Source: Pseudooceanicola marinus
Lineage (GTDB): Bacteria; Pseudomonadota; Alphaproteobacteria; Rhodobacterales; Rhodobacteraceae
Direction: 5' to 3'
Assembly (NCBI RefSeq): GCF_002786295.1
Contig: NZ_PGTC01000016.1
Coordinates: 64,501-128,500 of the forward strand
DNA length: 64,000 bases
Below are positions 1 through 8,509 of the stretch, piece by piece. Under the pieces are notes generated by a model. The model was not told the origin of the DNA, did not search any database, and worked only from the letters and a program-made list of their open reading frames with translations. How positions within the stretch are numbered: the stretch's first letter is position 1; every line of letters begins with the position of its first letter. The position numbers were made by a program, and so were the translations under genes.

Positions 1-939
1 GCCAATGCAAAGCCCCAGCCCCGCATTGATCACCGTGATCGCCCCCAGGTAGCGGGAAATCTGCTGTTCCACGTCTCGGCTGATCCGGGCGGCCCGTCGT
101 TTGCGTCGGAAATCCGGGAAGGCATCCACCAGCCTGGCCCGGAAGGCATCCCCCATGGAGAGCAGGAACATCGCGAAGAGCAAGGACACCACCAGCACCG
201 TGCCCGACGTGGCAAGAGAGCCGAGCGCGGCCTGCAGGAACCCCGTGGCCGGGGTGACCACCACGCGGTCCTCCTCGTCGTCGCCGGCCTCGCCGCCGGT
301 GGCCATCTGCTGCATCTGCTCGGAGGCGTCTTGAAGTCGCTCCACGTTCTGCATGACGTCCCAGAGCTTGAGGCGCAGCTCCTGCTGGATCTGCGGGGCC
401 TCGGCGATCAGGCTCTGGGCCGGCAGTCGCAACATGTAGAGGCCGGCGGTCGAGGCCAGTCCGATGGTGAGGACAATTGTCACCGCCGACAGCCCCTCGG
501 CCACGCCCTTGCGCGCAAGCCAGCGCACCAGAGGCGAGAGGGTCAGGGCAATGAGGAAGCCCAGCACCACGGGCAGGGCGACGGTCTTGGCGACATAGAC
601 CGACCACAGCAGGAACAGGATGAAGAGCCCGGTGAGCAGATATTGGATGTGGCTCAGGTGCTTGCGGATGCCCCGCATCTGGTCTGCCCGGCGCAGGGGG
701 GACGTGGGGGCGTCAGGGTCCTCGGGCATCGCGGAGGCCGGCGCGCGCCCCTCGGCTTCGCTCGTCCGGTCTTCCCAAGGGTCGGAAGACCCTGCCGTCA
801 GGTCCCCGACCGGGGCTGCGCGTCGGGTCTCGCCAGAGGCACCTTGCGCCGCCTCTGCGGGCGGCGTGCCGGGAGTCGTTTCGGGCTGTTCCTCCTGCGG
901 GCGATCCTTCGATCCGCCCTGCCGCCGCTCTGTTGTCAT
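1..939 (-). CDS. AI-2E family transporter, C-terminus cut by window edge
   Basis: The frame is open from an ATG at 939 to the first base of the window, giving 313 codons without a stop. Residues 1 to about 97 are acidic, Pro/Ala/Glu-rich and probably disordered. After this come hydrophobic segments (about 98-140, then further ones from about 145) and the stretch ISRYLGAITVINAGLG at the cut end, which is typical of the AI-2E/PerM permease family. Members are inner-membrane proteins implicated in export of signals or small solutes; the substrate here is unknown. A second, complete member of the family lies at 59378-60475, but without the long disordered N-terminus. The C-terminal half of the permease is missing from the window. 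The family call is confident, the role is not. Confidence 0.85.
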   Translation of the reverse strand, partial: MTTERRQGGSKDRPQEEQPETTPGTPPAEAAQGASGETRRAAPVGDLTAGSSDPWEDRTSEAEGRAPASAMPEDPDAPTSPLRRADQMRGIRKHLSHIQYLLTGLFILFLLWSVYVAKTVALPVVLGFLIALTLSPLVRWLARKGVAEGLSAVTIVLTIGLASTAGLYMLRLPAQSLIAEAPQIQQELRLKLWDVMQNVERLQDASEQMQQMATGGEAGDDEEDRVVVTPATGFLQAALGSLATSGTVLVVSLLFAMFLLSMGDAFRARLVDAFPDFRRKRRAARISRDVEQQISRYLGAITVINAGLGLCIG

Positions 940-1153
940 GTCGCTCCCGCCCGACTGGTCCGGTGGCTCAACGCGGCGCCGCGCCTTGCGGTTCCCGTCT
1001 TGCGCGAGTTGTCGGCGCGGCGGATCGGAGAGATCGGTCGGGGCGTGGGCTCCGGCCTTCCGCTGTGCCGCGAAGAGGAAAGGGCTGCCCGCCGGCGCGG
1101 GCAAGTTGATCGGGTCTCACGGATCTTGCCGCGCGGAGGATGGGGCACAAACC

Positions 1154-2542
1154 CTAGCCGTGTCGGCGGGCAAGGGGTGGCGGTGCGTGATCGGCGGGCG
1201 ACAGCTGGAACTGGTCCACCAACCCGTTCAGCGCCTGGGACTGGTCCCGCAGGCGCATCGCCTCGGCGTTGGTCTCTTCCGCCATCGAAGCATTCTGCTG
1301 GGTCAAATCGCTGCTGTGCGACACCTCCTGGCTGACCGATCCGATGCTCTTGGCCTGCGCCTCGGCCGATTTGGTGATCTCGGCCAGAAGGGTGTCGATC
1401 TCCGTCACTTTCTGCCGGGCCGTGGCCAGCGCCGTGCTGGTTTCATCCACCAGTTTCTCGCCCCGCTGTACCTGGGTCACCGACTGGTCGATCAGGTCGC
1501 GGATGGTCTTTGCCGCTTCGGCGGAGCGCTGCGCCAGGCTGCGCACCTCGGTCGCCACCACGGCAAAGCCGCGCCCGGCCTCGCCGGCGCGTGCAGCCTC
1601 GACACCCGCATTCAACGCCAGAAGGTTGGTCTGCATGGCGATCGTGTCGATCACCGAAACGATCTGGCTGATCTCGCGCGACGACCCCGAGATTTCCTGC
1701 ATCGCGGCCTGAGTCTGCTGCATGACCTCGGTCGATCGGGTGACCATGCCGCGGGCCTCGGAGGCCGCGCCTGCCGCCTGTCCCGCACCAGTACTTGTCG
1801 CCTGGACCGTCTCGCTGATTCCGCGCAGTGCGCCGGTAGAGCGGTCCAGCGCCGCGGCCTGTTCTTCGGTGCGCCGCGACAGCGCCTCGATGGCCGAGGC
1901 GATGTGTTCGCTGCCGCCGCGCACGTCGCCGGAGGCGCCGCGGATCTCCTGCAGGGCCGCGTGCAGCGTTTCGGTCGCCTCGTTGAAATCCTGTCGGGCG
2001 CGGGCGATCTTGGCGGGCGCGTCCTCGCCGATGCGATAGGTCAGGTCGCCGCGCGCCAGGCTGGTCAGCGCCTGGGTCAACGCCTCCATCCCCTTGCGGT
2101 CATTCTTGGCCTCGACATCGAAGAAGTGGTGCATGGCCACGGCGACATCGGCGAAGATCGCCATCATCAGCTGTTTCGTCAGGGACGCTCGCTTGGCCGC
2201 GCCCTTGCGCTCGGCAGCTTCCTGCAGGGCCACCAGAAGCTCTCCGGCATAGATCGCATAGCCCTGAAGGTACTTCGGAAAGGAGATGTCGCGAGCGATG
2301 TTCTCGGCCAGCTCCGACTGTTCGGCGAAATAGGCGGGGCTGAAGTCACCGGTGGAGATGCGGTTGAACTTGCGCAGCTCCTTTTCATACAGATCCTGCG
2401 GCACCTCGCGCATGGTCGGATCGACCACCGAGTAGGCCTTCAGCAGAACGTCGCGCAGCTGCGTCGTGAGCATGGCGTTCAGTTCCTGGCCCAGGCGCTT
2501 TTCCTCCGCGCTCCACGGGCGGGTTTCCTGTGCGATATCCAA
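1154..2542 (-). CDS. Soluble methyl-accepting chemotaxis protein with protoglobin-like sensor domain
   Basis: A cytoplasmic chemoreceptor of 462 residues. Start: TTG at 2542, because AAAGGAG sits 7 bases upstream; an upstream in-frame ATG (2620) has no such site. Residues 1 to about 150 resemble the protoglobin sensor of globin-coupled chemoreceptors (run [16 protein letters not shown]). A short HAMP-like stretch ([10 protein letters not shown]) follows. The MCP signalling domain runs from about 240 to 440, with the hairpin tip motif [20 protein letters not shown] near 315-335. There are no membrane segments. By eye, the position of the heme-binding proximal His of HemAT-type sensors is Ile here, so heme binding is doubtful. 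It would signal to CheW/CheA; no che genes are in the window. The C-terminus lacks an obvious CheR-binding pentapeptide. Confidence 0.88.
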   Translation of the reverse strand: MDIAQETRPWSAEEKRLGQELNAMLTTQLRDVLLKAYSVVDPTMREVPQDLYEKELRKFNRISTGDFSPAYFAEQSELAENIARDISFPKYLQGYAIYAGELLVALQEAAERKGAAKRASLTKQLMMAIFADVAVAMHHFFDVEAKNDRKGMEALTQALTSLARGDLTYRIGEDAPAKIARARQDFNEATETLHAALQEIRGASGDVRGGSEHIASAIEALSRRTEEQAAALDRSTGALRGISETVQATSTGAGQAAGAASEARGMVTRSTEVMQQTQAAMQEISGSSREISQIVSVIDTIAMQTNLLALNAGVEAARAGEAGRGFAVVATEVRSLAQRSAEAAKTIRDLIDQSVTQVQRGEKLVDETSTALATARQKVTEIDTLLAEITKSAEAQAKSIGSVSQEVSHSSDLTQQNASMAEETNAEAMRLRDQSQALNGLVDQFQLSPADHAPPPLARRHG

Positions 2543-3108
2543 CCGACACTCCTTTCCGGGCGCTGCCTGCAGCCCGCTGACCTGACCTGTCGTCCCGGCC
2601 GAACCGGGGCCAACCTGCATCGAGACGACGGGGGGAGACTCACCCGAAGTGTCTGAGGATGAGGTAAACGCCCGCACAGCGCAGGTCCGCCCTGCACGCG
2701 GATTGGGCGATTTTCGCAGCCCCGGAGCCGTCAGGGGGGCGTGTCTCCTCCAATTTTTCACAATTCGCGAGACCATTGCCAGCAACCGACGACCCCGAAG
2801 CGAAAGTATTTGACCCTACGTCAATCTGGAGTACCGTCAGGTTACCCCATCCGCCTCCCGTCCCGGAGCCGGAACCCCCGGGACCGCTGCTCTCGTTTCG
2901 CGGTCCCCCTCCGCCGGACGGTGCCGTGCCCGCATCGTCCGGCACACCTGCCCTCTCATCCCCCAAGACCCAGGATCCAGGACGGCAGACCTCGCCAGAG
3001 TGACCGAGGGCTTCCGTCCTGCGTCACCGCACGTCTGGGCGATTGCTCCTTGCCTCCGCTTTCTGTATCCAGCGCCAAACCCTTTTCCCAGAGTCACGGA
3101 GTTCCCCC
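2543..3108. other. Intergenic region between divergent MCP gene and ettA
   Basis: This stretch of 566 bases separates two divergent genes and should hold both promoters. Several frames are open by chance because of the GC content, but none has a convincing product. The only structured element seen is the 15-bp inverted repeat at 2810-2824. Just ahead of ettA, ACGGAG at about 3096-3101 can serve as its ribosome-binding site. Confidence 0.6.
2810..2824. promoter_or_regulatory. Inverted repeat TTGAC-N5-GTCAA, possible operator
   Basis: The sequence TTGACCCTACGTCAA is a perfect 5-bp inverted repeat with a 5-bp spacer. It lies in a locally AT-richer stretch about 270 bases upstream of the MCP start and 285 upstream of ettA. 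The spacing is of the kind bound by dimeric repressors, but the cognate regulator cannot be inferred. The chance of such a short repeat occurring at random is appreciable. Confidence 0.3.
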
Positions 3109-4764
3109 ATGGCCGCCTACCAATACGTCTACCACATGTCCGGCGTCTCCAAGACCTACCCGGGTGGCAAGAAATGCTTCGAGAACATCCACCTGAACTT
3201 CCTGCCCGGGGTGAAGATCGGCGTGGTTGGCGTCAACGGCGCCGGTAAATCCACCCTGCTGAAGATCATGGCCGGCTGGGACAAGGATTTTCAGGGCGAG
3301 GCCTGGCACGCCGAGGGGGCCAAGGTCGGCTACCTGCCGCAGGAGCCCGAGCTGGACCCGAACCTGACCGTGCGTGAAAACGTCATGCTGGGCGTGAAGG
3401 AAAAGCAGGACATCCTGACCCGCTACAACGATCTGGCGATGAACTATTCCGACGAGACGGCCGAGGAGATGGCCAAGCTTCAGGATGAGATCGACGCCCA
3501 GAACCTGTGGGACCTCGATAGCCAGATCGACATCTCGATGGAGGCCCTGCGCTGCCCCCCCGATGATGCCGACGTCACCACCCTATCGGGCGGCGAAAAG
3601 CGCCGCGTCGCGCTGTGCAAGCTGCTGCTCGAAGCGCCCGACATGCTGCTTCTCGATGAACCGACCAACCACCTGGACGCGGAAACCATCGCCTGGCTGC
3701 AGAACCACCTGATCGAGTACAAGGGCACCATCCTGATCGTCACCCACGACCGTTATTTCCTGGATGACATCACCGGCTGGATCCTCGAACTCGACCGCGG
3801 CCAGGGCATCCCCTACGAGGGCAACTACTCCTCCTGGCTGGAGCAGAAGGCCAAGCGGCTGGAGCAGGAAGCGCGCGAGGACAAGTCGAAGCAGAAGACC
3901 CTGGCCCGCGAGCTGGAATGGATGCGCCAGGGCCAGAAGGCCCGTCAGGCGAAATCCAAGGCGCGGATCAAGTCCTACAACGAAATGGCCAACCAGTCCG
4001 AACGCGAGAAGCTGGCCAATGCCCAGATCGTCATCCCGAACGGCCCGCGGCTCGGGTCCAAGGTGATCGAGGTCGAGGGGCTGAAGAAGGCCATGGGCGA
4101 CAAGCTCCTGATCGACGGTCTCGACTTCTCTCTGCCGCCCGGCGGCATCGTCGGCGTCATCGGCCCGAACGGCGCCGGCAAGACGACGCTGTTCAGGATG
4201 CTGACCGGCCAGGAACAGCCCGACGAGGGCTCGGTCGAATACGGCGACACGGTGAAGCTCAGCTACGTGGACCAGTCCCGCGACGATCTGGACCCGAACG
4301 AGAACGTCTGGGAAGCCATCGCCGACGGTCAGGACATCATCAAGCTGGGCGATGCCGAGGTGAACGCGCGGGCCTATTGCTCGGCCTTCAACTTCAAGGG
4401 CGGCGACCAGCAGAAGAAGGTCTCGCTGCTGTCGGGTGGTGAACGCAACCGGGTGCACATGGCGCGCCTGCTGCGCTCGGGCGGCAACGTCCTGCTGCTC
4501 GACGAACCGACCAACGACCTGGACGTGGAAACCCTGCGCGCGCTGGAAGACGCCCTGACCGATTTCGCCGGCTGCGCCGTGGTCATCTCGCACGACCGTT
4601 TCTTCCTCGACCGGATCTGTACCCACATCCTGGCGTTTGAAGGTGAAGGCCACGTGGAATGGTTCGAGGGCAACTTCGAGGACTACGAAGAGGACAAGAA
4701 GCGGCGGCTTGGACCGGATGCACTGGAGCCGAAGCGGCTGAAGTATAAGAAGTTCTCGCGGTAA
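3109..4764 (+). CDS. ettA: Energy-dependent translational throttle protein EttA (ABC-F)
   Basis: A 551-residue ABC-F ATPase with two nucleotide-binding domains in one chain and no membrane part. EttA binds the ribosomal E site and gates the first peptide-bond steps according to the ATP/ADP ratio. Domain 1 has Walker A GVNGAGKST and signature LSGGEKRRVAL, followed by LLLDEPTNHLDAET. Domain 2 has Walker A GPNGAGKTT and signature LSGGERNRVHMA, followed by LLLDEPTNDLDVET. A charged coiled linker between them (around residues 245-315) corresponds to the P-site tRNA-interacting motif. The N-terminal YQYVYHMSGVSKTYPGGKK is characteristic. The ATG at 3109 is preceded by an ACGGAG site; a longer in-frame start at 3043 would add residues absent from the family. 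It is a single gene followed by a terminator. Confidence 0.96.
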   Translation: MAAYQYVYHMSGVSKTYPGGKKCFENIHLNFLPGVKIGVVGVNGAGKSTLLKIMAGWDKDFQGEAWHAEGAKVGYLPQEPELDPNLTVRENVMLGVKEKQDILTRYNDLAMNYSDETAEEMAKLQDEIDAQNLWDLDSQIDISMEALRCPPDDADVTTLSGGEKRRVALCKLLLEAPDMLLLDEPTNHLDAETIAWLQNHLIEYKGTILIVTHDRYFLDDITGWILELDRGQGIPYEGNYSSWLEQKAKRLEQEAREDKSKQKTLARELEWMRQGQKARQAKSKARIKSYNEMANQSEREKLANAQIVIPNGPRLGSKVIEVEGLKKAMGDKLLIDGLDFSLPPGGIVGVIGPNGAGKTTLFRMLTGQEQPDEGSVEYGDTVKLSYVDQSRDDLDPNENVWEAIADGQDIIKLGDAEVNARAYCSAFNFKGGDQQKKVSLLSGGERNRVHMARLLRSGGNVLLLDEPTNDLDVETLRALEDALTDFAGCAVVISHDRFFLDRICTHILAFEGEGHVEWFEGNFEDYEEDKKRRLGPDALEPKRLKYKKFSR

Positions 4765-4794
4765 GTGGGGGCGCCACTAGAGTGAAGATGTGGG

Positions 4795-4821
4795 AAGGGC
4801 GGTCGGTTGGCCGCCCTTTTC
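4795..4821 (+). terminator. Rho-independent terminator after ettA
   Basis: The stem GGGCGG/CCGCCC with a short loop is followed by TTTTC, 30 bases after the ettA stop. Confidence 0.8.
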
Positions 4822-4886
4822 AGTCTGTCCTTCTTTGAGACGCAGCCCTAACTTGGGTCTTTTATGAACCCTTTCAGGTGTTGGAA

Positions 4887-5774
4887 ATGACAACAGGACG
4901 TTCAGTGAGACTGTACTTGGCGGAAGGTACGCCAACTGGGATCGTAACTGCGGAAATCGTGAATTGGACCGGACATGTACTTTCGGCACCTCGATCTAAG
5001 CTCAATGTTGCGCTGAACCGGAGTGAACTCAAAAGAACTGGTGTCTACATCCTATATGGCAGTCCTTTGGATAGCGACCTGCCAGTCGTCTACGTGGGTG
5101 AAGGTGATGACATTTCACTTAGGCTTCAGTCGCATGCGAGAGATGATGAGAAGGATTACTGGGAGCGCTTTATCGCTGTCACCAATAAGGACATGAACCT
5201 TACCAAGGCTCATGTAAAATACTTGGAGGGCAGGATGATTGGCCTCCTGCGTGATGCCAAGAAATGCGAAACGAAGAACCGGACGGAGCCTACGTTCGAC
5301 AAACTACCGGAAGCGGATATCGCCGACATGGAAAGTTTCCTGGAAGCGATTCAGCTCGTGCTTCCAGTCGTGGGGGTGGATTTCTTTCGAAAAGCGACAA
5401 CAAAGATGCCGCGGGAAACTGGCGCGGAGTCTGTCGAAAAGCCGGAGTTTCTTTTGGTACATGCTGGGAAAGGAATTAATGCAAGAGCCCGTGAGGAAGA
5501 TGGAGAGTTCGTCGTGCTGGAAGGCTCTTATGGCGATTTGAATGAAACCGTCTCTTTTAGTCAAAAGCTCAAAGCGTTCAGAGATCAAGTGCTCGAAAGC
5601 GGGCGGGCGCAGACACTTGATGACGGGCGTTTTAGGCTCACGGAGGATGTTGCGTTTTCAAGCCCTAGCGCCGCGGCTGTTTTTCTGTTTGGCACTTCTA
5701 GAAATGGCAGAACCGATTGGCTGGTTTCTGGAACGCGCGAGACCTATGGTGATTGGCGGCTCCGTTCTCTTTGA
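4887..5774 (+). CDS. GIY-YIG nuclease family protein with C-terminal DUF4357
   Basis: A 295-residue protein. The GIY-YIG core is visible: GVY (52-54), VYVGEG (68-73), Arg79 and His83 in LRLQSHAR, and Glu114 in KYLEGRM, the usual metal-binding Glu. The C-terminal part (about 215-290) matches the DUF4357 pattern of a small all-beta/alpha module seen in GIY-YIG and restriction-linked proteins. The INWTG-like segment near residue 30 (VNWTGHVLSAPR) is a family hallmark. GC content is clearly lower than in both neighbours and codon use is different, so recent transfer is likely. It stands alone, with no methyltransferase or restriction subunit nearby. The start is uncertain: GTG 4878, TTG 4881 and ATG 4887 are all in frame; ATG was chosen. 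Nuclease activity and biological role are inferred, not shown. Confidence 0.85.
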   Translation: MTTGRSVRLYLAEGTPTGIVTAEIVNWTGHVLSAPRSKLNVALNRSELKRTGVYILYGSPLDSDLPVVYVGEGDDISLRLQSHARDDEKDYWERFIAVTNKDMNLTKAHVKYLEGRMIGLLRDAKKCETKNRTEPTFDKLPEADIADMESFLEAIQLVLPVVGVDFFRKATTKMPRETGAESVEKPEFLLVHAGKGINARAREEDGEFVVLEGSYGDLNETVSFSQKLKAFRDQVLESGRAQTLDDGRFRLTEDVAFSSPSAAAVFLFGTSRNGRTDWLVSGTRETYGDWRLRSL

Positions 5775-5810
5775 AAAAGCCTAGCGCCCCTCGCCCGGCA
5801 CCGCCGGGCG

Positions 5811-5932
5811 GCGCCCGACCCTCCCCCCGGGAGGGCGCATTGGCGATCTCCCAAGCAGAACGCCCGACACTCCAGCTTGAAGGCGTCCACACTAAACACA
5901 GGGAGCACATGCGCCCACCCAGGGTCGGGCGC
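5811..5932. repeat. Structured intergenic region with 12-bp inverted repeat
   Basis: Between two convergent genes (5775-6058), GCGCCCGACCCT at 5811-5822 recurs inverted as AGGGTCGGGCGC at 5921-5932. Inside and beside it are two local hairpins, GCCCGGC/GCCGGGC (5793-5809) and CCCTCCC/GGGAGGG (5819-5835). These could act as transcription terminators for the flanking convergent genes. No gene is supported here; the open frames are GC-driven. Confidence 0.5.
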
Positions 5933-6058
5933 TGCCCTTCACCCTGAGGCTTCGCCGCTGGTCTCCGGCGGCTAGGGAGCAGCGCCCATCTGAGCCACGC
6001 CCCTTCGACGCTCAGACCGTCCCCCGAACGGTTTGCCCTGCTGCGCAAGGGCCGCGTC

Positions 6059-6853
6059 TCACACCGCCTTGCCCAGCCACAGCGCCATAAGCTCGGCGCG
6101 GCTGCCGACGCCATATTTCCGGAACAGCCGTTTCACGTGGTCATGGGTCGTGTGCACGCTCTGGCCGTTGTCCTCGGCGATCGCCTGCTCGCTCTTGCCG
6201 TGCAGCAGCCCCGACAGCACGCGCTGTTCGGCGGGCGTGACGGGGCTGGAGGCGACGCCGATGCCCTCGGCCAGCATCAGGTTGCGGTGGAACCAGCGCA
6301 GCCCGCGTAGGGCGAAGGCCATCCGGTCGCAGTCTTCGGGCCGGAAGAGCGCGTGGCCACGGGTTCGGTAGAGGCCCAGGTACAGCTCGGTATCGGCGTT
6401 GACGGGGATGCCGGCCCACATCGTGTCGACGATGCCGGCCTCGTGGTAATAGTTGCGGAAGAACTCGCCATCACGCCAGCCCTCGGGCGCCAGGTCGTCC
6501 AGCCGGTGCACCCGGAACTGCCCGGCCAGGGCCACGCGGCGGATGGTGACAATGTCGGGTTTGCCGTCCTCCAGCTGCCGTGCCTTGGCGCGCACCAGGG
6601 CCTTGCTGCCCTTGGTATGGTGCAGCCGGTCGAACTTGCGCGGGCGCCAGCCGTGCAGCGGGTCGTCGGGATCGTGGCGGTCCATCCGCACGGCGCCGAC
6701 CCAGGCGGCGTTCTGTGCGTCCAGCAGGTAGCAGAGTGTTTCAAGGAAGAAATGCCGCGCGCCGGCAATGTCGGAGGCCCGGAAGTCCGCCAGGCGATCC
6801 CACATGCCGAAGACGGTCTCGTCGAGAGGGGCTGTCACGTCCGTATCGGTCAT
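6059..6853 (-). CDS. LuxR-family transcriptional regulator (C-terminal GerE helix-turn-helix)
   Basis: A 264-residue DNA-binding regulator. The C-terminal 60 residues form a LuxR/GerE domain: VTPAEQRVLSGLLHGKSEQA, then a recognition-helix region THDHVKRLFRKYGVGSRAEL. The N-terminal 190 residues are soluble and look like a small-molecule or PAS/GAF-like sensor (segment GIPVNADTELYLGLYRTRG), but I do not recognise the acyl-homoserine-lactone-binding signature. The start MTDTDV at 6853 was preferred over the in-frame ATG at 6943, because the extra 30 residues are Arg/Pro-rich and overlap the upstream terminator. There is no adjacent luxI-like synthase or histidine kinase, so this is an orphan regulator. 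Target genes are unknown. Confidence 0.8.
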   Translation of the reverse strand: MTDTDVTAPLDETVFGMWDRLADFRASDIAGARHFFLETLCYLLDAQNAAWVGAVRMDRHDPDDPLHGWRPRKFDRLHHTKGSKALVRAKARQLEDGKPDIVTIRRVALAGQFRVHRLDDLAPEGWRDGEFFRNYYHEAGIVDTMWAGIPVNADTELYLGLYRTRGHALFRPEDCDRMAFALRGLRWFHRNLMLAEGIGVASSPVTPAEQRVLSGLLHGKSEQAIAEDNGQSVHTTHDHVKRLFRKYGVGSRAELMALWLGKAV

Positions 6854-6910
6854 GACATCCGGTATAGGCGGCGGGTGTGGTTCGGGGAAGGGTTTGCTGC
6901 CCCGTTCACA

Positions 6911-6941
6911 CGAAAGCGCCGCCCCGGGGCGGGGGCGGCGC
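6911..6941 (-). terminator. Terminator after the DUF4168 gene
   Basis: On the reverse strand the stem GCGCCGCCCC / GGGGCGGCGC is followed by TTTCG, about 40 bases past the stop of the gene at 6980-7393. Confidence 0.65.
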
Positions 6942-6979
6942 AAGGTCGTCTCGTCAGGCCGTCTTGGCCGGGGGCGGGC

Positions 6980-7393
6980 TCAGCCCTCGCCCTGCTCGGT
7001 CACGCGGTCCTGGATCATCGTGTTCAGCCGGGCCTGTAGGGCCTCGTCGGTCTGGGCGCTTTCCCCGATCTGGGTGTAGGTCTCCACATCCATGTTGTCG
7101 GTGGCCTCGATGGCGGCGACCATCTCGTCCCGGGCTTCGGTCTGCAGGGCCTGGGCGTCGGCCTCGCTTTCGGCGGCCTGAAGCTGCGGCATGTAGGCGT
7201 CGCGGATCTCGGCCACTTCCATCGCGGCATCGACGAAGCCGCTCAGCTGTTCGTCGGAGAAGCTGGCTGCGGGGGCTTCCTGCGGGGCTTCGGGGCTGGT
7301 TGCCTCCTGCGCCACCAGGGCGGCGGGGGCTAGGGTCAGGCCGAGGGCGGTTGCGGCGGCGGCAAACTTGCCGGTCAGGGTCATCTTGGTCAT
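6980..7393 (-). CDS. Exported DUF4168-type protein
   Basis: A 137-residue protein with an N-terminal signal peptide (MTKMTLTGKFAAAATALGLT, cleavage near AALVAQ). A short Ala/Pro/Glu linker is followed by a helical, acidic domain of about 90 residues (SFSDEQLSGFVDAAMEVAEI... EARDEMVAAIEA) that fits DUF4168, a family of small periplasmic helical proteins without known activity. The start at 7393 is supported by AGGAGG seven bases upstream; the second in-frame Met is four codons later. It is monocistronic, with a hairpin terminator downstream. No cysteines or catalytic motifs are visible. The role is unknown, probably cell-envelope related. Confidence 0.75.
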   Translation of the reverse strand: MTKMTLTGKFAAAATALGLTLAPAALVAQEATSPEAPQEAPAASFSDEQLSGFVDAAMEVAEIRDAYMPQLQAAESEADAQALQTEARDEMVAAIEATDNMDVETYTQIGESAQTDEALQARLNTMIQDRVTEQGEG

Positions 7394-7573
7394 CTTGGAT
7401 CCTCCTGCTCGTGGTCCATGGTCGTTCGGGGCATTCCGGCCCGCTGCCTAAGACCTGTGCCTCCGGTCGGCGGGGTACAACCGCCTGTGCCGATCTCGGC
7501 GTTCTGCCGCCGGATTGCCGCCCGGAGCTGCGCGTGCCCCCGCCGGTTTGTCCCGCCGGGGGCGTGGCTGGGG

Positions 7574-7804
7574 CTACTTTCCAGCGAGCTGCGCCTGGGC
7601 CTTGGTCATCATCTGGTTCCGGGCCGAATGGAATAGCTGCGGCCCCATGGTGCCCAGCAACATCATCATGCTGCCGAAGTTCAGGAACTTCCCGGCTCTG
7701 GTCATGAAGGTGAAATTGATATCGGTGGCGCTCCCCTGCGCGTCCGTCGCCGAGTTGGCAGTGCGCCTCATGACGCTTTTGAGCATCGCCACCGGCTGGC
7801 TCAT
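7574..7804 (-). CDS. Small hypothetical protein
   Basis: A possible 76-residue protein starting at MSQPVAMLKS. The frame shows the strong G/C third-position bias of real genes here. The product has a Met/Gly-rich hydrophobic stretch (FLNFGSMMMLLGTMGPQLF, about residues 38-56) that could be one membrane segment or an amphipathic helix. No clear ribosome-binding site was found for this ATG, and the frame stays open upstream to 7936, so the start is uncertain. I recognise no family. It lies between the DUF4168 gene and the cold-shock gene, transcribed away from the latter. Confidence 0.45.
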   Translation of the reverse strand: MSQPVAMLKSVMRRTANSATDAQGSATDINFTFMTRAGKFLNFGSMMMLLGTMGPQLFHSARNQMMTKAQAQLAGK

Positions 7805-8112
7805 GCGCCAGACATGGCCCTTGGGGGTGTCACCGTGCAGGCGCAACTTCCCGGTGGGGTTGTTTTCTGTTCCGCCCCGTGGCCGGGTCCTTCCGACCTG
7901 CGGGACGTCGCCAACGGCCAAGCCTGTCTGGCGCATCTGCCGAGCGCATCGCGTTATTTTTCTTCCCCCGACTCGCGAAACCTGCGATAAGGGGTCCCGC
8001 TACGCGACCTCTATCGACCCCCTGTTATGCTACCGGCGACAGTCTCGATCAGACGACCTACGCCGGGCCGCAGCACTTCCGCGTGCGGCACAAGAAAACA
8101 GGAGTTCACGAC
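7805..8112 (+). other. Leader and promoter region of the cold-shock gene
   Basis: About 300 bases without a supported gene. A TATGCT at 8026-8031 could be a -10 element, which would give a 5' untranslated leader of around 80 bases. Long leaders are usual for csp mRNAs. AGGAG sits at 8100-8104, nine bases before the ATG. Confidence 0.4.
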
Positions 8113-8319
8113 ATGGCCACTGGCACCGTGAAATGGTTCAACACCACCAAAGGCTACGGCTTCATCGCACCCGAAGGCGGCAGCAAGGACGTTTTCGTCC
8201 ACATTTCCGCCGTTGAGCGTTCGGGCCTGACCGGTCTGCAGGATGGCGCCAAGATCAGCTTCGAGATCGAAACCGGCCGCAACGGCCGCGAAGCAGCGAC
8301 CAACCTGGAACTGCTCTGA
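8113..8319 (+). CDS. Cold-shock protein, CspA family
   Basis: A 68-residue single cold-shock domain, the usual length. RNP1 is KGYGFIAPE and RNP2 is VFVHIS; the opening MATGTVKWFNTTKGYG is diagnostic. It binds single-stranded RNA/DNA and melts mRNA structure. The start is fixed by the AGGAG nine bases upstream and by family length. It is monocistronic, with a strong terminator 45 bases after the stop. Whether it is cold-induced or constitutive cannot be told from the sequence. Confidence 0.96.
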   Translation: MATGTVKWFNTTKGYGFIAPEGGSKDVFVHISAVERSGLTGLQDGAKISFEIETGRNGREAATNLELL

Positions 8320-8364
8320 TCGCGCCGGGGCCGCGCATCGCGCGTCCCGCCTGAGAGATTTCGG

Positions 8365-8393
8365 AAGGGCCGTCCCGCAGGGGCGGCCCTTTT
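8365..8393 (+). terminator. Terminator after the cold-shock gene
   Basis: Stem GGGCCGTCCC / GGGGCGGCCC, followed by TTTTC. Confidence 0.85.
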
Positions 8394-8475
8394 CATGCGT
8401 TCCATGACGCGCGCGGGCCGCAGGGGGCATGCATCGCCGCAAGACGCTTTTCATCGCCCCCCTTTCCAGCTAGGT

Positions 8476-8492
8476 GATTGACATATGCAATC
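8476..8492. promoter_or_regulatory. Inverted repeat GATTG-N7-CAATC upstream of the FUSC gene
   Basis: A perfect 5-bp inverted repeat (GATTGACATATGCAATC) lies 18-34 bases before the ATG of the FUSC permease, within a short AT-rich patch. The position is suited to repression by a dimeric regulator. The binding protein is unknown; no regulator gene adjoins. Confidence 0.35.
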
Positions 8493-8509
8493 ATATTTGG
8501 AGCCGCCGG

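Noticed and set aside
620-2656. Long forward open frame (678 codons) over the first two genes
   Set aside because: It is antisense to the AI-2E permease and chemoreceptor genes, whose proteins are clearly recognisable; the forward product is Arg/Gly/His-rich low-complexity, a GC artefact.
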